Notes: a model not told the origin generated them from the letters alone. A DNA stretch of 64,000 nt from Rhizobium sullae (GCF_900169785.1 NZ_FWER01000006.1:1-64000); one strand, 5' to 3'. Counted from the first letter of the stretch, positions 46,398 to 55,890 are shown. Made by a program: numbers and translations.

Positions 46398-46763
46398 GCG
46401 AGTTCCGCGCCGCGCCTGGCCGCCCTCGGCGCCGGACAAGAACGCCTCGACTTGAGCTGCGCCGACTTCGGCAAAAGCGTCCAGGTCTTCCGGCAGCTGC
46501 GCGTTCCGGAGTGCCTCGCCGGCCTCAATCACCGCCGGCAACGCCAGATGGCTGGCAATAATGCTTCCCTGGACGATGCGCGCTCCCAAATAGACGCGCC
46601 CTAGTTCCTTGAGCGACAGGCCAGTGTCGGCCCTATAATCAAGGACCTTGGCCAATCTGAGTTGCGCCAAATGCTGCGCAACCCACCTCAACTCCTCACC
46701 GTCGACGCTGCCGCCGTTGGCTAGGTGAGAGGTTAATTCGTCTGGACCTCTACGACTTTGCAT
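46278..46763 (-). CDS. Hypothetical protein overlapping selD on the opposite strand
   Basis: A 161-residue frame with a good ribosome binding site (GGGAGGAG) 6-8 nt before the ATG at 46763. The central part looks like a real helical protein ([59 protein letters not shown]). The last 40 codons overlap the 3' end of selD antisense and read as low-quality sequence, so the true protein may be shorter in ancestral form and have lost its normal stop. I do not recognise a family. Confidence 0.45.
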   Translation of the reverse strand: MQSRRGPDELTSHLANGGSVDGEELRWVAQHLAQLRLAKVLDYRADTGLSLKELGRVYLGARIVQGSIIASHLALPAVIEAGEALRNAQLPEDLDAFAEVGAAQVEAFLSGAEGGQARRGTRSGSDAQPRPAILDHTDDPRCGIACRNDLSEQFFRLSHAA

Positions 46764-47150
46764 CCGAATTCTCCTCCCTTTTTTCCCGAGAACGGCGGTG
46801 AGCTTCGCGGCTCGGCGATCGATCCAGACGATGAGGAGAACCCTGCCGAGAAAACCCCAGTTTTCCGCAAGCTGAAGAAGAAGGCGGAATCGTCCGCGTT
46901 GGCAGCCCTTCAGGCGCATCCGACGTGATTGGGAAGCGGCTATACCGAGGCGGCACCCGGAAAAGGCCCAAAATGAAAAAAGGCCGGGGTTAACCCGACC
47001 AGGCCATCAAGGCCATCTTCAGGATCCGCGCCCTGGCGTCGGGAAAGCAGCGAGAACTTTCCCGCGACTGGGAGGCAGACAGATGATAATGTCGGGATCG
47101 GGTGGCGGTATTTGACCGAGGGGCAGGCGCCGCCCGCAGGGGGGTGCGCC
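46764..47150. other. Intergenic stretch between divergent genes
   Basis: About 390 bp between the hypothetical protein and the aminotransferase. It contains the perfect palindrome GGGTTAACCC (46987-46996). No gene with family resemblance is seen; the GC-rich frame from 46919 on the minus strand lacks a ribosome binding site. Confidence 0.4.
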
Positions 47151-48341
47151 ATGCCGATCGCCGCCGTGTCCAGCCGGATGCTCGCAGTAACCGAGGAAAT
47201 GCGCGCGGTCATGGACTTCGGGCAACGTGTGCTCGAAGGAGATGGCCTCGGTCCGGATGCTTGCGATTTCATGTTCGGAAATCCGCAGGAGCCACCGTTG
47301 CGCGGCCTCGTCGATGCGCTGGTCCGCCACGCCGAACCGCAAGACGTTCACTGGTTCGGCTACCAGAAATACGATGCTGTGGCGCGCGAGACGGTCGCTC
47401 GCAAGCTGAGCGAAACGCGCGGCCGCTCCTACGAACCGGCCGACATCGCCATCACCGCCGGAGGGTTCGGCGCGATAGCGGCGGCGCTGCTCGCCGTGCT
47501 CGAGGTGGGCGACGAGGTCATCTATCCGCGGCCCGGCTGGTTCGCCTATGGCGCTCAGATTCGCGGGGCCGCCGGCACGCCCGTTGCCGTGGACCTGTCG
47601 CCCGTCAATTTCGATCTCGATATTGAGAAGATCGCGGCCTCGATCACGCCGCGCACGCGCGTCGTCGTCGTGAATACCCCACACAACCCAACAGGTCGAA
47701 TATTCCCGCGCGCTCAACTCGATGCGCTCGCCAATATGCTTGCCGCGGCATCCGAACGACACGGCAAGGTGATCTACTTGCTTGCCGATGAGCCCTATGC
47801 GCGGCTAGTGTTTGGCGCTAACGCCCATATCAGCCCGGCCGAAAGCTATCCGCACACGCTGATCGCCTACTCCTACGGCAAGACTCTGCTTGCACCCGGC
47901 GAGCGCCTCGGCTGGCTCGCCCTCGGGGCGGACATGCCAGAGGCCGATCGCATGAGGCTGCGCGAGGCGGTCGACATAGCTCAGGTATCGCATGGCTGGG
48001 CCTTCGCCGGTCGAACCCTGCAGCGGGCCCTGCCCGATCTTGAGAAGCTCTGCATCGATGTTACCGCCCTCGAGCGGCGGCGCGATGGTATGGTCGAAGG
48101 CCTTAGGGCAGCAGGCTACGATCTACCGGTGCCCGAAGGCACCTTCTATCTGATTCCGCGGTCTCCTATTCCGGACGACATCGCCTTCGCGGCGCGCCTT
48201 GCGGCCGACGGCGTCTGGGTTCTGCCGGGGAGCGTCGCGCAGTTGCCCGGCCGCCTGCGGATCAGCCTCACCGCGAACGATGTGATGGTCGAGCGCTCGT
48301 TGCCCGTCTTTGCACAAGCGATTAGGGAAGTCGCAGCGTAG
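47151..48341 (+). CDS. PLP-dependent aminotransferase, class I/II
   Basis: A 396-residue fold-type I aminotransferase of the aspartate aminotransferase class. Seen: FMFGNPQEPP near the start, ITAGGFGAIAAALLAVLEVG, VNTPHNPTGRIFPRAQLDAL, ADEPYARL (Asp contacts the pyridine N), the PLP lysine in SYGKTLLAPGERLGW, and LPGRLRISLT with the carboxylate-binding Arg. It transfers amino groups between amino acids and 2-oxo acids; the exact substrate is not predictable. The ATG at 47151 has an AGGGGGG site upstream; TTG at 47112 is the alternative. Confidence 0.88.
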   Translation: MPIAAVSSRMLAVTEEMRAVMDFGQRVLEGDGLGPDACDFMFGNPQEPPLRGLVDALVRHAEPQDVHWFGYQKYDAVARETVARKLSETRGRSYEPADIAITAGGFGAIAAALLAVLEVGDEVIYPRPGWFAYGAQIRGAAGTPVAVDLSPVNFDLDIEKIAASITPRTRVVVVNTPHNPTGRIFPRAQLDALANMLAAASERHGKVIYLLADEPYARLVFGANAHISPAESYPHTLIAYSYGKTLLAPGERLGWLALGADMPEADRMRLREAVDIAQVSHGWAFAGRTLQRALPDLEKLCIDVTALERRRDGMVEGLRAAGYDLPVPEGTFYLIPRSPIPDDIAFAARLAADGVWVLPGSVAQLPGRLRISLTANDVMVERSLPVFAQAIREVAA

Positions 48342-48471
48342 CGAAGTGGACAGCGAGACTCAACACCGGCCCAGCCGCTTGTTAGATCAACTCGAGATCG
48401 GGCTGCGGAACATTGGCCACGGTGCTGAATGCAGGAGAGGACGATGTCCGTTCGACCGAATGAACGCCTAG

Positions 48472-48810
48472 TTAGGTCATCTTCGCCAATGCGTAGACGA
48501 ATGCTTTAACGTGCTGGCCTCCAACCGTGACCGTGGCGATGACACGCTGATAGCTGTCGCCCCCGAACTCGTCGAGACGCTTCCAGTGTTCCGGAAAGTC
48601 CGGGGATTCGAATACTGAAACAGGGACTTCGAAGGCTTCGTCATCGAGCACGAGACCGGGAAAGCCGATCCCCGCTCCCCATCCGGCCTCGAGAAGTCGC
48701 CCACGGACAGTGCCTTTTCGCCATGTGCCGCGAAGGCCGTCGAGCTGTCCGTGATTGACCTCGCCGGGCGCGAGGCTTCCATACGTCGCGACAAGATGTT
48801 CGGCGTCCAT
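48472..48810 (-). CDS. Gamma-glutamylcyclotransferase-like protein (AIG2/YtfP family)
   Basis: A 112-residue protein with the family signature YGSLAPG (substrate-carboxylate loop) near residue 10 and a probable catalytic Glu in RLDEFGG at about 80. Members release 5-oxoproline from gamma-glutamyl amines, or act on related amides. A small cytoplasmic enzyme. The gene is monocistronic. A 9-bp inverted repeat lies upstream of its start. It might supply substrate for the 5-oxoprolinase operon at 28-34 kb; this is speculation. Confidence 0.75.
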   Translation of the reverse strand: MDAEHLVATYGSLAPGEVNHGQLDGLRGTWRKGTVRGRLLEAGWGAGIGFPGLVLDDEAFEVPVSVFESPDFPEHWKRLDEFGGDSYQRVIATVTVGGQHVKAFVYALAKMT

Positions 48811-48860
48811 GATGCTTTGGTGCGCTCCTAAAGGTCCAGAGCCGGCAACCCGGCCGGGCG

Positions 48861-48889
48861 TTGCTACAAGTTTGGCACGTTTGTAGCAA
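48861..48889. repeat. Perfect 9-bp inverted repeat upstream of the cyclotransferase gene
   Basis: TTGCTACAA (48861-48869) and TTGTAGCAA (48881-48889) with an 11-nt centre. It sits 51-79 bp upstream of the cyclotransferase-like start, in a gap between two minus-strand genes. It is AT-rich compared with its surroundings and has no T-run, so an operator is more likely than a terminator. Confidence 0.55.
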
Positions 48890-48959
48890 GATGACGTGTG
48901 GTCACAGAGCGGGAGCGCGTCTCAGCCTCCCTCGCCTCTCCCTGACTGGCTTTTGGTGT

Positions 48960-49397
48960 CTATCGCAGGCGTTGAAGGAGCGTCCGCAGCCCCGGCTGGG
49001 CGACGTCTCGAATGGCAATCTTGAGCGGGAACCACTTCTGCTTCCGCATTGCCTTTTCAGGGAACTCCGTCGTCATGCGGGAGACCTCGAGCAGATGGAC
49101 GGAAACACTGTATCGATGCGGGGTGCTGTCCTTCCGGTACGAGAACGAACCGAAGACATCCGGATCGACCGAGCCTTCGACGCCGGCTTCCTCGAACGCT
49201 TCGCGTAGCGCTGCTGCCGCGGTTGTTTCGCCAGGATCGAGGTGTCCCTTGGGAACGCCCCACCGTCCGTTCCGGCGGCTTCCGACCAATAGGATCCTGA
49301 GGTCGCCGTTCTTGTTTCGACGACAACAGATCGCACCTGCCTGTCGGACGTCGCGCGAGGGGACTGGCACCTGCAGCAGTTCGGTGTTCTTCCTCAA
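48960..49397 (-). CDS. Nudix hydrolase
   Basis: A 145-residue Nudix-fold pyrophosphohydrolase. The Nudix box is complete: G-x5-E-x7-REAFEEAGV, starting at GHLDPGE, with the metal-binding glutamates in REAFEEAG. Sequence context (WGVPKGHLDPGE and KWFPLKIAI) resembles DIPP-type diphosphoinositol/diadenosine-polyphosphate hydrolases. The neighbouring CYTH-CHAD gene is divergent and also linked to polyphosphate chemistry, which fits, but the substrate is not proven. Confidence 0.9.
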   Translation of the reverse strand: MRKNTELLQVPVPSRDVRQAGAICCRRNKNGDLRILLVGSRRNGRWGVPKGHLDPGETTAAAALREAFEEAGVEGSVDPDVFGSFSYRKDSTPHRYSVSVHLLEVSRMTTEFPEKAMRKQKWFPLKIAIRDVAQPGLRTLLQRLR

Positions 49398-49513
49398 GCA
49401 TCGCCTTCATCATGCTGCTCGAAACATAGGAACCGTTGATAAATCGGTGTAACATCAGTCTGTGACAACAGCCTCAACGTTGACGACCGCCCCCTTAACA
49501 GTCGGAGTCCACC

Positions 49514-50962
49514 TTGTCGTCCGAAATCGAAATCAAGCTTGAACTGTCAACCGAAGCCTTGGAGTCTCTTCTTGGTTCCGACCTTCTCGGCGAACCGGAG
49601 AAGATTCTGGAGCAGTCGTCGACCTACTTCGACACCGTCGAGCGCAGGCTCTTCCAGGAAGGCTTCTCACTCCGCATCCGGCGAAGCGGGGCCACCCGCA
49701 TGCAGACGGTGAAAGCCACCGGACCCAGCGAGTCCCTCTTTGCGCGGTCGGAATGGGAAACTCCCATCGACGGGGAGGAGCCCGTTCTCGACCATTCGAG
49801 CCCGCTGTTGAGCGAGTTCGGGAGCGACCTCGCCGTAGAGCCGGTATTCGACGTCGATGTGGAAAGACGCGTCTGGAACGTGAAGGAGAACGGGTCGCTA
49901 ATCGAGGTCGTGGTCGATCAGGGCGAGGCCGTGTCCGGCGACAGACAATCGGCCATCCGTGAAGTCGAACTCGAACTGAAAGATGGCGACCGAAAAGACT
50001 TGTTCATCCTCGCGCGTAAGGTCGACGGAATCGTCCCGTCCCGGTTCGGTGTCCGCTCCAAGTCGGAAAAGGGATTCGCACTCGTTGATCAGCAGAGGTC
50101 CGTCTTCAAGGCGGAGGGTCTCGATCTCGACCGCAACATGCCGGCCGTGGCAGCCTTCCAGACGATCGCCTCGTCCTGCTTCCGGCAGTTCCGCCTCAAT
50201 GAGGACGTCCTCTTGCATCGACGCAATCCGGAAGCCCTGCACCAGGCTCGCGTGGCGCTCCGGCGTTTGCGTTCGGCGTTTTCGCTGTTCAAGCCGATCC
50301 TGTCGGGCGAGGAGCCAGGGCGACTGAACGCCGAGATGCGATGGCTGGCCGGCGTACTAGGCGAAGCCCGCAACATCGACGTCCTGCTCGCGAAGGCTAC
50401 GGACGCCGATCTCGTGAGCAAGCTGACAGACGCTCGCAGAGACGCCTACGACGATGCGATCGGGGCGCTGAACTCGTCGCGCGCTCGGGCACTCGCGCTC
50501 GATTTCAATGACTGGCTTCAGTGCGGCGAATACCTCGAGAGGAAGGACGTGGCTGATCAGGATCCCTCGGCGTCGGAGTTTGCCGTCGAGGCACTCGACA
50601 GATTGAGAAAGAAGCTGAAGAAGCACGGCAGAGCGCTGGCCTCCGTCGACGACGAGCATCGTCATGAGGTTCGAAAGGACGCAAAGAAGCTTCGCTACGC
50701 GGCGGAATTCTTCGGTTCTCTGTTTGACAGCAAGCGTGGGGCACGGCGGTACAAGAAGTTCATCGCCGCCATGGCGGATCTCCAGGATGATTTGGGCGCG
50801 CTCAACGACCTTGCGACGGGGCCGGATGTCCTCAAGAAGTACTCTCTGGCCGACCATCCAGCTCGCGAAAGCGTCCTATCTCACGCCGACAAAGATGTTC
50901 TTATCGGCAAGGCGCAGGATTCGGTGGACGACATTCTCGACGCCAAGCAGTTTTGGCGATAG
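49514..50962 (+). CDS. CYTH-CHAD domain protein (triphosphatase/polyphosphate type)
   Basis: A 482-residue protein. Residues 1-190 form a CYTH domain with the metal-binding ExExK motif EIEIKLE at 4-10 and the strand pattern SSTYFDTVERRL. Residues about 210-480 form a CHAD helical domain with conserved basic patches (EALHQARVALRRLRSAF; EHRHEVRKDAKKLRYAAEFF). CYTH enzymes hydrolyse triphosphates such as inorganic tripolyphosphate, and CHAD domains bind polyphosphate granules. The start is TTG (ribosome binding site CGGAG about 8 nt upstream). It is divergent from the Nudix gene. Confidence 0.9.
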   Translation: MSSEIEIKLELSTEALESLLGSDLLGEPEKILEQSSTYFDTVERRLFQEGFSLRIRRSGATRMQTVKATGPSESLFARSEWETPIDGEEPVLDHSSPLLSEFGSDLAVEPVFDVDVERRVWNVKENGSLIEVVVDQGEAVSGDRQSAIREVELELKDGDRKDLFILARKVDGIVPSRFGVRSKSEKGFALVDQQRSVFKAEGLDLDRNMPAVAAFQTIASSCFRQFRLNEDVLLHRRNPEALHQARVALRRLRSAFSLFKPILSGEEPGRLNAEMRWLAGVLGEARNIDVLLAKATDADLVSKLTDARRDAYDDAIGALNSSRARALALDFNDWLQCGEYLERKDVADQDPSASEFAVEALDRLRKKLKKHGRALASVDDEHRHEVRKDAKKLRYAAEFFGSLFDSKRGARRYKKFIAAMADLQDDLGALNDLATGPDVLKKYSLADHPARESVLSHADKDVLIGKAQDSVDDILDAKQFWR

Positions 50963-51281
50963 CGAGCCACTCGCCTCTCCACTGGGTTCTGTCTGCCTGT
51001 GACCAATTTCGAGCCGCATCAACAGCTCATCGTAGTATTTCGCTCCACTTTCAAAGCATCGACCTCGAGACGGCCCATCCCTCGAAGCCCGTCAGGACTG
51101 GTCGTGTCCTGGATGCGGACGATACAAGACGGAGATTTTCCGAAAGTCCGCCAATGGTCTCCTTCTTGCGAAGCTCGAACTCCATCACGACCATCTCTGG
51201 GAAGAGGCCAAGCACACTATTTATGTTCCGTTAAGCATAAGCCTCTATCTGAGTGGGGCGGAACCACGACCGGAGACGAGC
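50963..51281. other. Intergenic stretch, nothing recognised
   Basis: About 320 bp before the beta-helix lipoprotein. Codon-like frames continue from the neighbouring genes but show no family resemblance. The AT-richer part around 51200-51240 is a possible promoter. Confidence 0.4.
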
Positions 51282-52475
51282 ATGCGCCCCACAAAGTCCT
51301 CAAGCCTGATGCTGATCGGGCTTATTCTGGGAGGCTGCCAAAGCGATCTTGCCATGGTCGCGGACGCCGCGTTTCGTGAACCGACCCGCTATCCGACCAA
51401 CCACCAAGTCGATACCGGCCAGCCCATCGATCCATCAACCGAACCGACAATTCCGACGACACCGCCTGCGCAGAATACAAACCAGGCACCGGCCTGCGGC
51501 GCCGACGTTCACACCAGGCTGAAAACCCCAGGTGCAAACCCCGTCACGATTAATTGCAGCGTACAGCTGTCGGCGGCGGATATCGTCAATCACCCCCTTG
51601 TGTTCGAAGGACGTGCTGCGTCCGGATCGCTGCTGGATTGCGGAGGAGGAACGATCGATGTCAGCTCCGGAGGATCGCGGCAGCAAAAGACGGCGATCAT
51701 CGTTCGTTCGAAGAAGACCACCTCTGGGCCATGGGACGCGCCGACCGGCGTCACCATCCGCAACTGCAAGATAAACGGATTTGTCCGCGTTTATGGTCTC
51801 GGCGAGAACGCCAACGGCGAGGTCATGAAAGCATCATCGCTGTCGGCCAGTCACACGGCATTCGCTCAGGCATCCGCCCCAAAAAACGTGCGGTTGGAGA
51901 ATGTGGCTTTCAATGCTCCCGGCGGCATTCCTCTCTATATCGGGCCTGGCGTGACGGGTGCTGCTCTCGTCAACTCGAGGGTTGGCGGCAAATCGACGTC
52001 TGTCGCGGTCTACCTTGATGCAGAGTCCGCCAACAACACGATCAGCAACAACGTTTTCAGTATCGTCACCGAAAAGCGGGAACTGATTGCCATAGACGGC
52101 TCGGCCAGCAATAAGATCACCGGCAATACATTCGAACACCCCGAAAACGGCGGCATATTCGTGTACCGGAACTGCGGAGAAGGTGGCGTCATCCGCCACC
52201 AGAAGCCGCAGTTCAATCAAATCACAGGAAACACATTCCGCTACGGGCCATCGTTCGGCGCAAAGCCCGCAGTCTGGCTGAACTCGCGCAACGGCAACAG
52301 CAGCTATTGCTTTAAAGACCCGGCACATCCCTACGGGAGCAGCGTCAGCAGCCTTGATTTCGCGCAGCGCAATGTGATCCGTAACAATAACCTTCAAGGC
52401 GGCTCGGAAGGCCTTATCCGCAACGATGATCCGTCCAATGACGTCGGAGCGAATACGGCCGCCGGCAGCTGGTAA
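51282..52475 (+). CDS. Beta-helix repeat lipoprotein
   Basis: A 397-residue protein with a lipoprotein signal (SSSLMLIGLILGGC, lipobox LGGC; Cys at about 19). A Pro/Thr-rich linker (PSTEPTIPTTPPAQ) follows. From about residue 75 comes a right-handed parallel beta-helix with NosD/pectate-lyase-like rungs: GVTIRNCKINGFVRV, NVRLENVAFNAPGG, NNTISNNVFSIV, NKITGNTFEHPE and NQITGNTFRYGPS. Such proteins bind or cleave polysaccharide at the cell surface. No catalytic residues can be assigned. It stands alone, without other polysaccharide genes nearby. Confidence 0.8.
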   Translation: MRPTKSSSLMLIGLILGGCQSDLAMVADAAFREPTRYPTNHQVDTGQPIDPSTEPTIPTTPPAQNTNQAPACGADVHTRLKTPGANPVTINCSVQLSAADIVNHPLVFEGRAASGSLLDCGGGTIDVSSGGSRQQKTAIIVRSKKTTSGPWDAPTGVTIRNCKINGFVRVYGLGENANGEVMKASSLSASHTAFAQASAPKNVRLENVAFNAPGGIPLYIGPGVTGAALVNSRVGGKSTSVAVYLDAESANNTISNNVFSIVTEKRELIAIDGSASNKITGNTFEHPENGGIFVYRNCGEGGVIRHQKPQFNQITGNTFRYGPSFGAKPAVWLNSRNGNSSYCFKDPAHPYGSSVSSLDFAQRNVIRNNNLQGGSEGLIRNDDPSNDVGANTAAGSW

Positions 52476-52571
52476 TATCCGGAGTTCATCCTCGCGAATA
52501 CCAAGGCTGCGACCAGACGAAACGCCCCGTGGTCCAGCGATGCCCGCTTTGGCGATCATGCGATACAAAAT

Positions 52572-52582
52572 TGGTCAAACCA
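52572..52582. promoter_or_regulatory. GntR (FCD class) operator-like site
   Basis: TGGTCAAACCA matches the pattern TNGTNNNACNA and is nearly palindromic (TGGT...ACCA). It lies about 95 bp upstream of the glycerate kinase gene, the right place for a repressor site. No GntR gene is adjacent; the only one in the window is 18 kb away. Confidence 0.45.
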
Positions 52583-52676
52583 CCTTGCCTAAGCTGCCAA
52601 TCTCTTGGAAGCTGCAGCTTGAGGAGATGCCGACGCGCGAAAGCTGCCCGGCGCTTGAGATTCGAAAGATTGTCGT

Positions 52677-53939
52677 GTGATTGTTTCATCCCCCCGCAGC
52701 TTTTTGACGTCGCTGTTTCACGCCGCCGTTCGTGCCGCCGACCCCCTGACAGGCATCAAGGCGCACCTGCCCACAAGGCCGAGAGGCCGCACAGTGGTGA
52801 TCGGCGCCGGCAAAGGCGCAGCGCAGATGGCGCGCGCGCTTGAAAGCGTCTGGGACGGGCCGCTCGATGGCGTGGTCGTGACGCGCTACGGCTATGGCTG
52901 CGAAACGCAGAAGATCGACATCATCGAAGCGGCCCATCCAGTGCCGGATGCCGCCGGACTTGCTGCATCGAGGCGGCTGACCGAGGCAGTGAAGGACCTG
53001 ACGCGGAACGACCTGGTCATCGCACTGATCTGCGGCGGCGGCTCGGCGCTTCTGCCGGCACCGCCAGAAGGCCTGACGCTCGATAATGAGATCGCGCTCA
53101 ACGAAATGCTGCTCGCCTCCGGCGCGCCGATCTCGGCGATGAACGTCGTGCGCAAACATCTTTCCACGATCAAGGGCGGGCGGCTCGCGGCGGCAACGAA
53201 GGCACGCGTCGTCAGTCTGATCGTCTCGGATATCCCCGGCGACAATCCCGCCCATGTCGCCTCGGGTCCTACCGTTGCCGATGGCTCGACACGGTATGAC
53301 GCGATCGAGATCGTCCGGCAGTACGGCCTGAAGTTACCCCAGGCAGCCCTTGCCCATCTCGCCTCGCCGAACGCTGATGCCCCCGACCCGGATGATCCGG
53401 TCTTTGCCACGCACACGCACCACATCATTGCCTCTGCCGGCGTGTCGCTCGAGGCGGCAGCTCAACTGGCGAAGTCCAATGGAATCAGCCCCGTGATCCT
53501 GTCGGATTCGATCGAGGGCGAATCCCGCGATGTCGCGCTGGTCCATGCGGCGATCGCCCGCGAGGTGCTTGGCCGCAACCGGCCGTTCGAAAAGCCGGTG
53601 GTCATCCTTTCCGGCGGCGAGACGACGGTTACGCTGCGTGCCAAAGGCGGCAAAGGCGGGCGCAACGGAGAATTCGCGCTTGCCGCGGCACTCGCGATCG
53701 ACGGCCACGGCATCCATCTCCTGGCAGCCGACACCGACGGTATCGATGGCTCGCAGGATAATGCCGGCGCCTTTGCCGATGGTACAACCGTCAGGCGCCT
53801 GCGCGAAAGCGGCCTCGATCCCCGTCGCCTGCTTGACGGCAACGACAGCTATTCGGCCTTCCGGGCTATCGGCGATCTCTTTGAGACTGGCCCCACCGGC
53901 ACCAATGTCAACGATTTCAGGGCGATCTTGATTGGCTGA
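52677..53939 (+). CDS. ttuD: Glycerate 2-kinase (MOFRL family)
   Basis: A 420-residue class II glycerate kinase, often annotated hydroxypyruvate reductase TtuD. It phosphorylates D-glycerate to 2-phosphoglycerate. Seen: VIGAGKGAAQMARAL, LICGGGSALLPAPPEG, AMNVVRKHLSTIKGGRLA, SDIPGDNPAHVASGPTV, LSGGETTVT, GRNGEFALAAALAI and DTDGIDGSQDNAGAF (C-terminal MOFRL domain). GTG at 52677 is the likely start; the ribosome binding site is poor. A GntR-type site lies upstream. It converges with the AraC gene with a 23-bp gap. Associated tartrate or glyoxylate genes are not present. Confidence 0.88.
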   Translation: MIVSSPRSFLTSLFHAAVRAADPLTGIKAHLPTRPRGRTVVIGAGKGAAQMARALESVWDGPLDGVVVTRYGYGCETQKIDIIEAAHPVPDAAGLAASRRLTEAVKDLTRNDLVIALICGGGSALLPAPPEGLTLDNEIALNEMLLASGAPISAMNVVRKHLSTIKGGRLAAATKARVVSLIVSDIPGDNPAHVASGPTVADGSTRYDAIEIVRQYGLKLPQAALAHLASPNADAPDPDDPVFATHTHHIIASAGVSLEAAAQLAKSNGISPVILSDSIEGESRDVALVHAAIAREVLGRNRPFEKPVVILSGGETTVTLRAKGGKGGRNGEFALAAALAIDGHGIHLLAADTDGIDGSQDNAGAFADGTTVRRLRESGLDPRRLLDGNDSYSAFRAIGDLFETGPTGTNVNDFRAILIG

Positions 53940-53962
53940 TAGCGACGATCCCGCGCCGGCGG

Positions 53963-54976
53963 CTACGTGGTCGGTACCGCCTGCCCGCTCTCCCGGCGAA
54001 AGGCGTCCGGGCTCTTGGACATCCATTTGCGGAACGCCCGGAAGAAGGCGCTGGGCTCGGAATAGCCGAGCTGCGCGGCGACATCGCCGATCGTCTTCGG
54101 CGTGTTGAGCAAAAGGTCGATGGCCATGTCGCGGCGGATGTCATCCTTGATGCCGGCATAACTCTGTCCTTCGTCACTCAGCCGGTGGCGCAGGGTGGAA
54201 GGCGGCATGCGCATCTCCGCTGCAAGCTCCACGAAACTCGGCCAGGCCGGCGGCGGCAGCTTCCCCAGCCTGAGGCGAACGCTCGAGGCGAGCCCGGCAT
54301 CGTAGCGATAGCGCACGAGGATATTTGCAGGTGCGCCACGCAGGAACTGTTTCAGCGCATGTACGGTCCGTGAAACCGGCAGTTGCAGCATGGCGCTGTC
54401 GATGCCGAGCCGGCTGACGGGTTGAGAAAACCGGACAGGGGCACCGAAGAAGAGCCGGTAGTCGGCTCCCTGCTTCGGCTCGGCGCACCGGAAATCGACG
54501 AGCCGAATCGGGATACGGCGCCCCACCAGCCAGCAGGTAATTCCATGCATGATGATCCAGTACGTACGGTAGGCGAATGCCGAGCGAGCGTCGCCGGCAT
54601 CCTGAAGCGTGATCTGCGCCAAGCCGTCGCGTACGACGAGTTCGCCCCGCGGATCCTCAAGGACGACATTGAGGAAGCGCAGCGCCCGGCGCAACGCCTG
54701 GCCAAGGGTCGGCGCATGCAGCACGCAGTGGCAGAGCAGCGTAAAGCTTCCGCTACGCATCGGCCTTCCGCCCATTCCAAAGAATTCATCATCGAGCTCG
54801 GCAGCAATCGCAAGCCACAATGCCCCGTAACGCTCGGCCGATATCGGCTGGTCGACACGCAGCGGCAGTCCGAGCGCTGAAAGGAGCGGCGCCGTCGGTT
54901 TCCCCATCCTACGCAGACTTTCGAGTGCCTCTTCGACGAATCCCGGTGCAATCATGCGCCTTTCGAGTTCGGCCAT
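53963..54976 (-). CDS. AraC-family regulator (arabinose-binding-like domain)
   Basis: A 337-residue regulator. The N-terminal part (about residues 10-200: GFVEEALESLRRMGKPTAPL; GSFTLLCHCVLHAPTLGQAL) is the arabinose-operon-regulator-like domain found in OruR-type regulators. The C-terminal part (about 235-330: MPPSTLRHRLSDEGQSYAGI; TIGDVAAQLGYSEPSAFFRA) is the AraC DNA-binding pair. The ATG at 54976 has GAGGAAG upstream; a longer frame from 55042 is rejected. It is divergent, 146 bp away, from the branched-chain acyl-CoA operon, so activation of that operon is likely. Many bkd operons use Lrp-type BkdR instead. Confidence 0.88.
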   Translation of the reverse strand: MAELERRMIAPGFVEEALESLRRMGKPTAPLLSALGLPLRVDQPISAERYGALWLAIAAELDDEFFGMGGRPMRSGSFTLLCHCVLHAPTLGQALRRALRFLNVVLEDPRGELVVRDGLAQITLQDAGDARSAFAYRTYWIIMHGITCWLVGRRIPIRLVDFRCAEPKQGADYRLFFGAPVRFSQPVSRLGIDSAMLQLPVSRTVHALKQFLRGAPANILVRYRYDAGLASSVRLRLGKLPPPAWPSFVELAAEMRMPPSTLRHRLSDEGQSYAGIKDDIRRDMAIDLLLNTPKTIGDVAAQLGYSEPSAFFRAFRKWMSKSPDAFRRESGQAVPTT

Positions 54977-55122
54977 CGTCGTCTTCCTCTCTCTGTGGTA
55001 AATTTGTCCGAAAATATGAAGCAGTTTCGTCATCGCTTGCAATAGTGGGACGACATACAGTCCGTGTTATTCTAGCTGGGCACTACATGAGAGGAGCATC
55101 GTAGGGCTGTGGGAGATGATCC

Positions 55123-55890
55123 ATGCTGATTCCTGGAGCAACCTTCATCGTCACCGGCGGCGGATCCGGTCTCGGTGCGGCAACCGTGCGGATGCTGGTC
55201 GCGTGCGGCGCGCGCGTCGTCATTGCCGATCTCAATGAAGAGGCGGGTGAGACGATCGCCGCAGAACTCGGCGCCGAGGTCTCGTACGTGCGTGCCGACG
55301 TGAGGAGCGAGGAAGACGGCGCGCGTGTTGTCGCGACGGCGACCGACGCCTTCGGCGGCCTGCGTGGGCTCGTGAACTGCGCCGGTGTCGCCCCGGCCGA
55401 AAAAGTCGTCGGGCGCGATGGGCCGCATCGGCTCGAGAGCTTTTCGCAGGCGATCGGCATCAATCTGATCGGCACCTTCAACATGATCCGCCTTGCCGCG
55501 TCCGCCATCCAGCAACAGGAGCCGGATGGCGAAGGTGAACGCGGCGTGATCATCAACACCGCTTCTGCCGCCGCCTTCGACGGTCAGATCGGCCAGGCCG
55601 CCTATTCCGCCTCCAAGGGTGGTGTGGCCGCCATGACATTGCCGATCGCCCGCGAGCTTGCCCGCTGCGGTATTCGCGTCGTGTCGATCGCTCCCGGCAT
55701 CTTCGAAACACCAATGATGGCCGGCATGCCATCTGAGGTTCGCGAATCGCTCGGCAGGAGCGTGCCCTTCCCGCCGCGGCTCGGCCGTCCTGCTGAATTC
55801 GCCGCCCTGGTGCGCCATATATGTGAGAACATCATGCTGAACGGCGAGGTCATCCGCCTCGACGGTGCATTGCGGATGGGTGCGCAGTAA
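55123..55890 (+). CDS. SDR 3-hydroxyacyl-CoA dehydrogenase (HSD17B10-like)
   Basis: A 255-residue classical SDR. NAD-binding TGGGSGLG at 12-19, NCAGV, the catalytic serine in [14 protein letters not shown] (Tyr-x3-Lys) and [12 protein letters not shown]. The family of human HSD17B10 oxidises 3-hydroxy-2-methylbutyryl-CoA and other 3-hydroxyacyl-CoAs. It is the first gene of an eight-kilobase operon with thiolase, acyl-CoA dehydrogenase and the branched-chain 2-oxoacid dehydrogenase complex, which fits isoleucine breakdown. The thiolase gene follows after 21 bp. Confidence 0.88.
   Translation: MLIPGATFIVTGGGSGLGAATVRMLVACGARVVIADLNEEAGETIAAELGAEVSYVRADVRSEEDGARVVATATDAFGGLRGLVNCAGVAPAEKVVGRDGPHRLESFSQAIGINLIGTFNMIRLAASAIQQQEPDGEGERGVIINTASAAAFDGQIGQAAYSASKGGVAAMTLPIARELARCGIRVVSIAPGIFETPMMAGMPSEVRESLGRSVPFPPRLGRPAEFAALVRHICENIMLNGEVIRLDGALRMGAQ

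Noticed and set aside
46987..46996. GGGTTAACCC palindrome as an operator or origin element
   Set aside because: A single 10-bp palindrome with no neighbouring repeats or regulator; too little to call.
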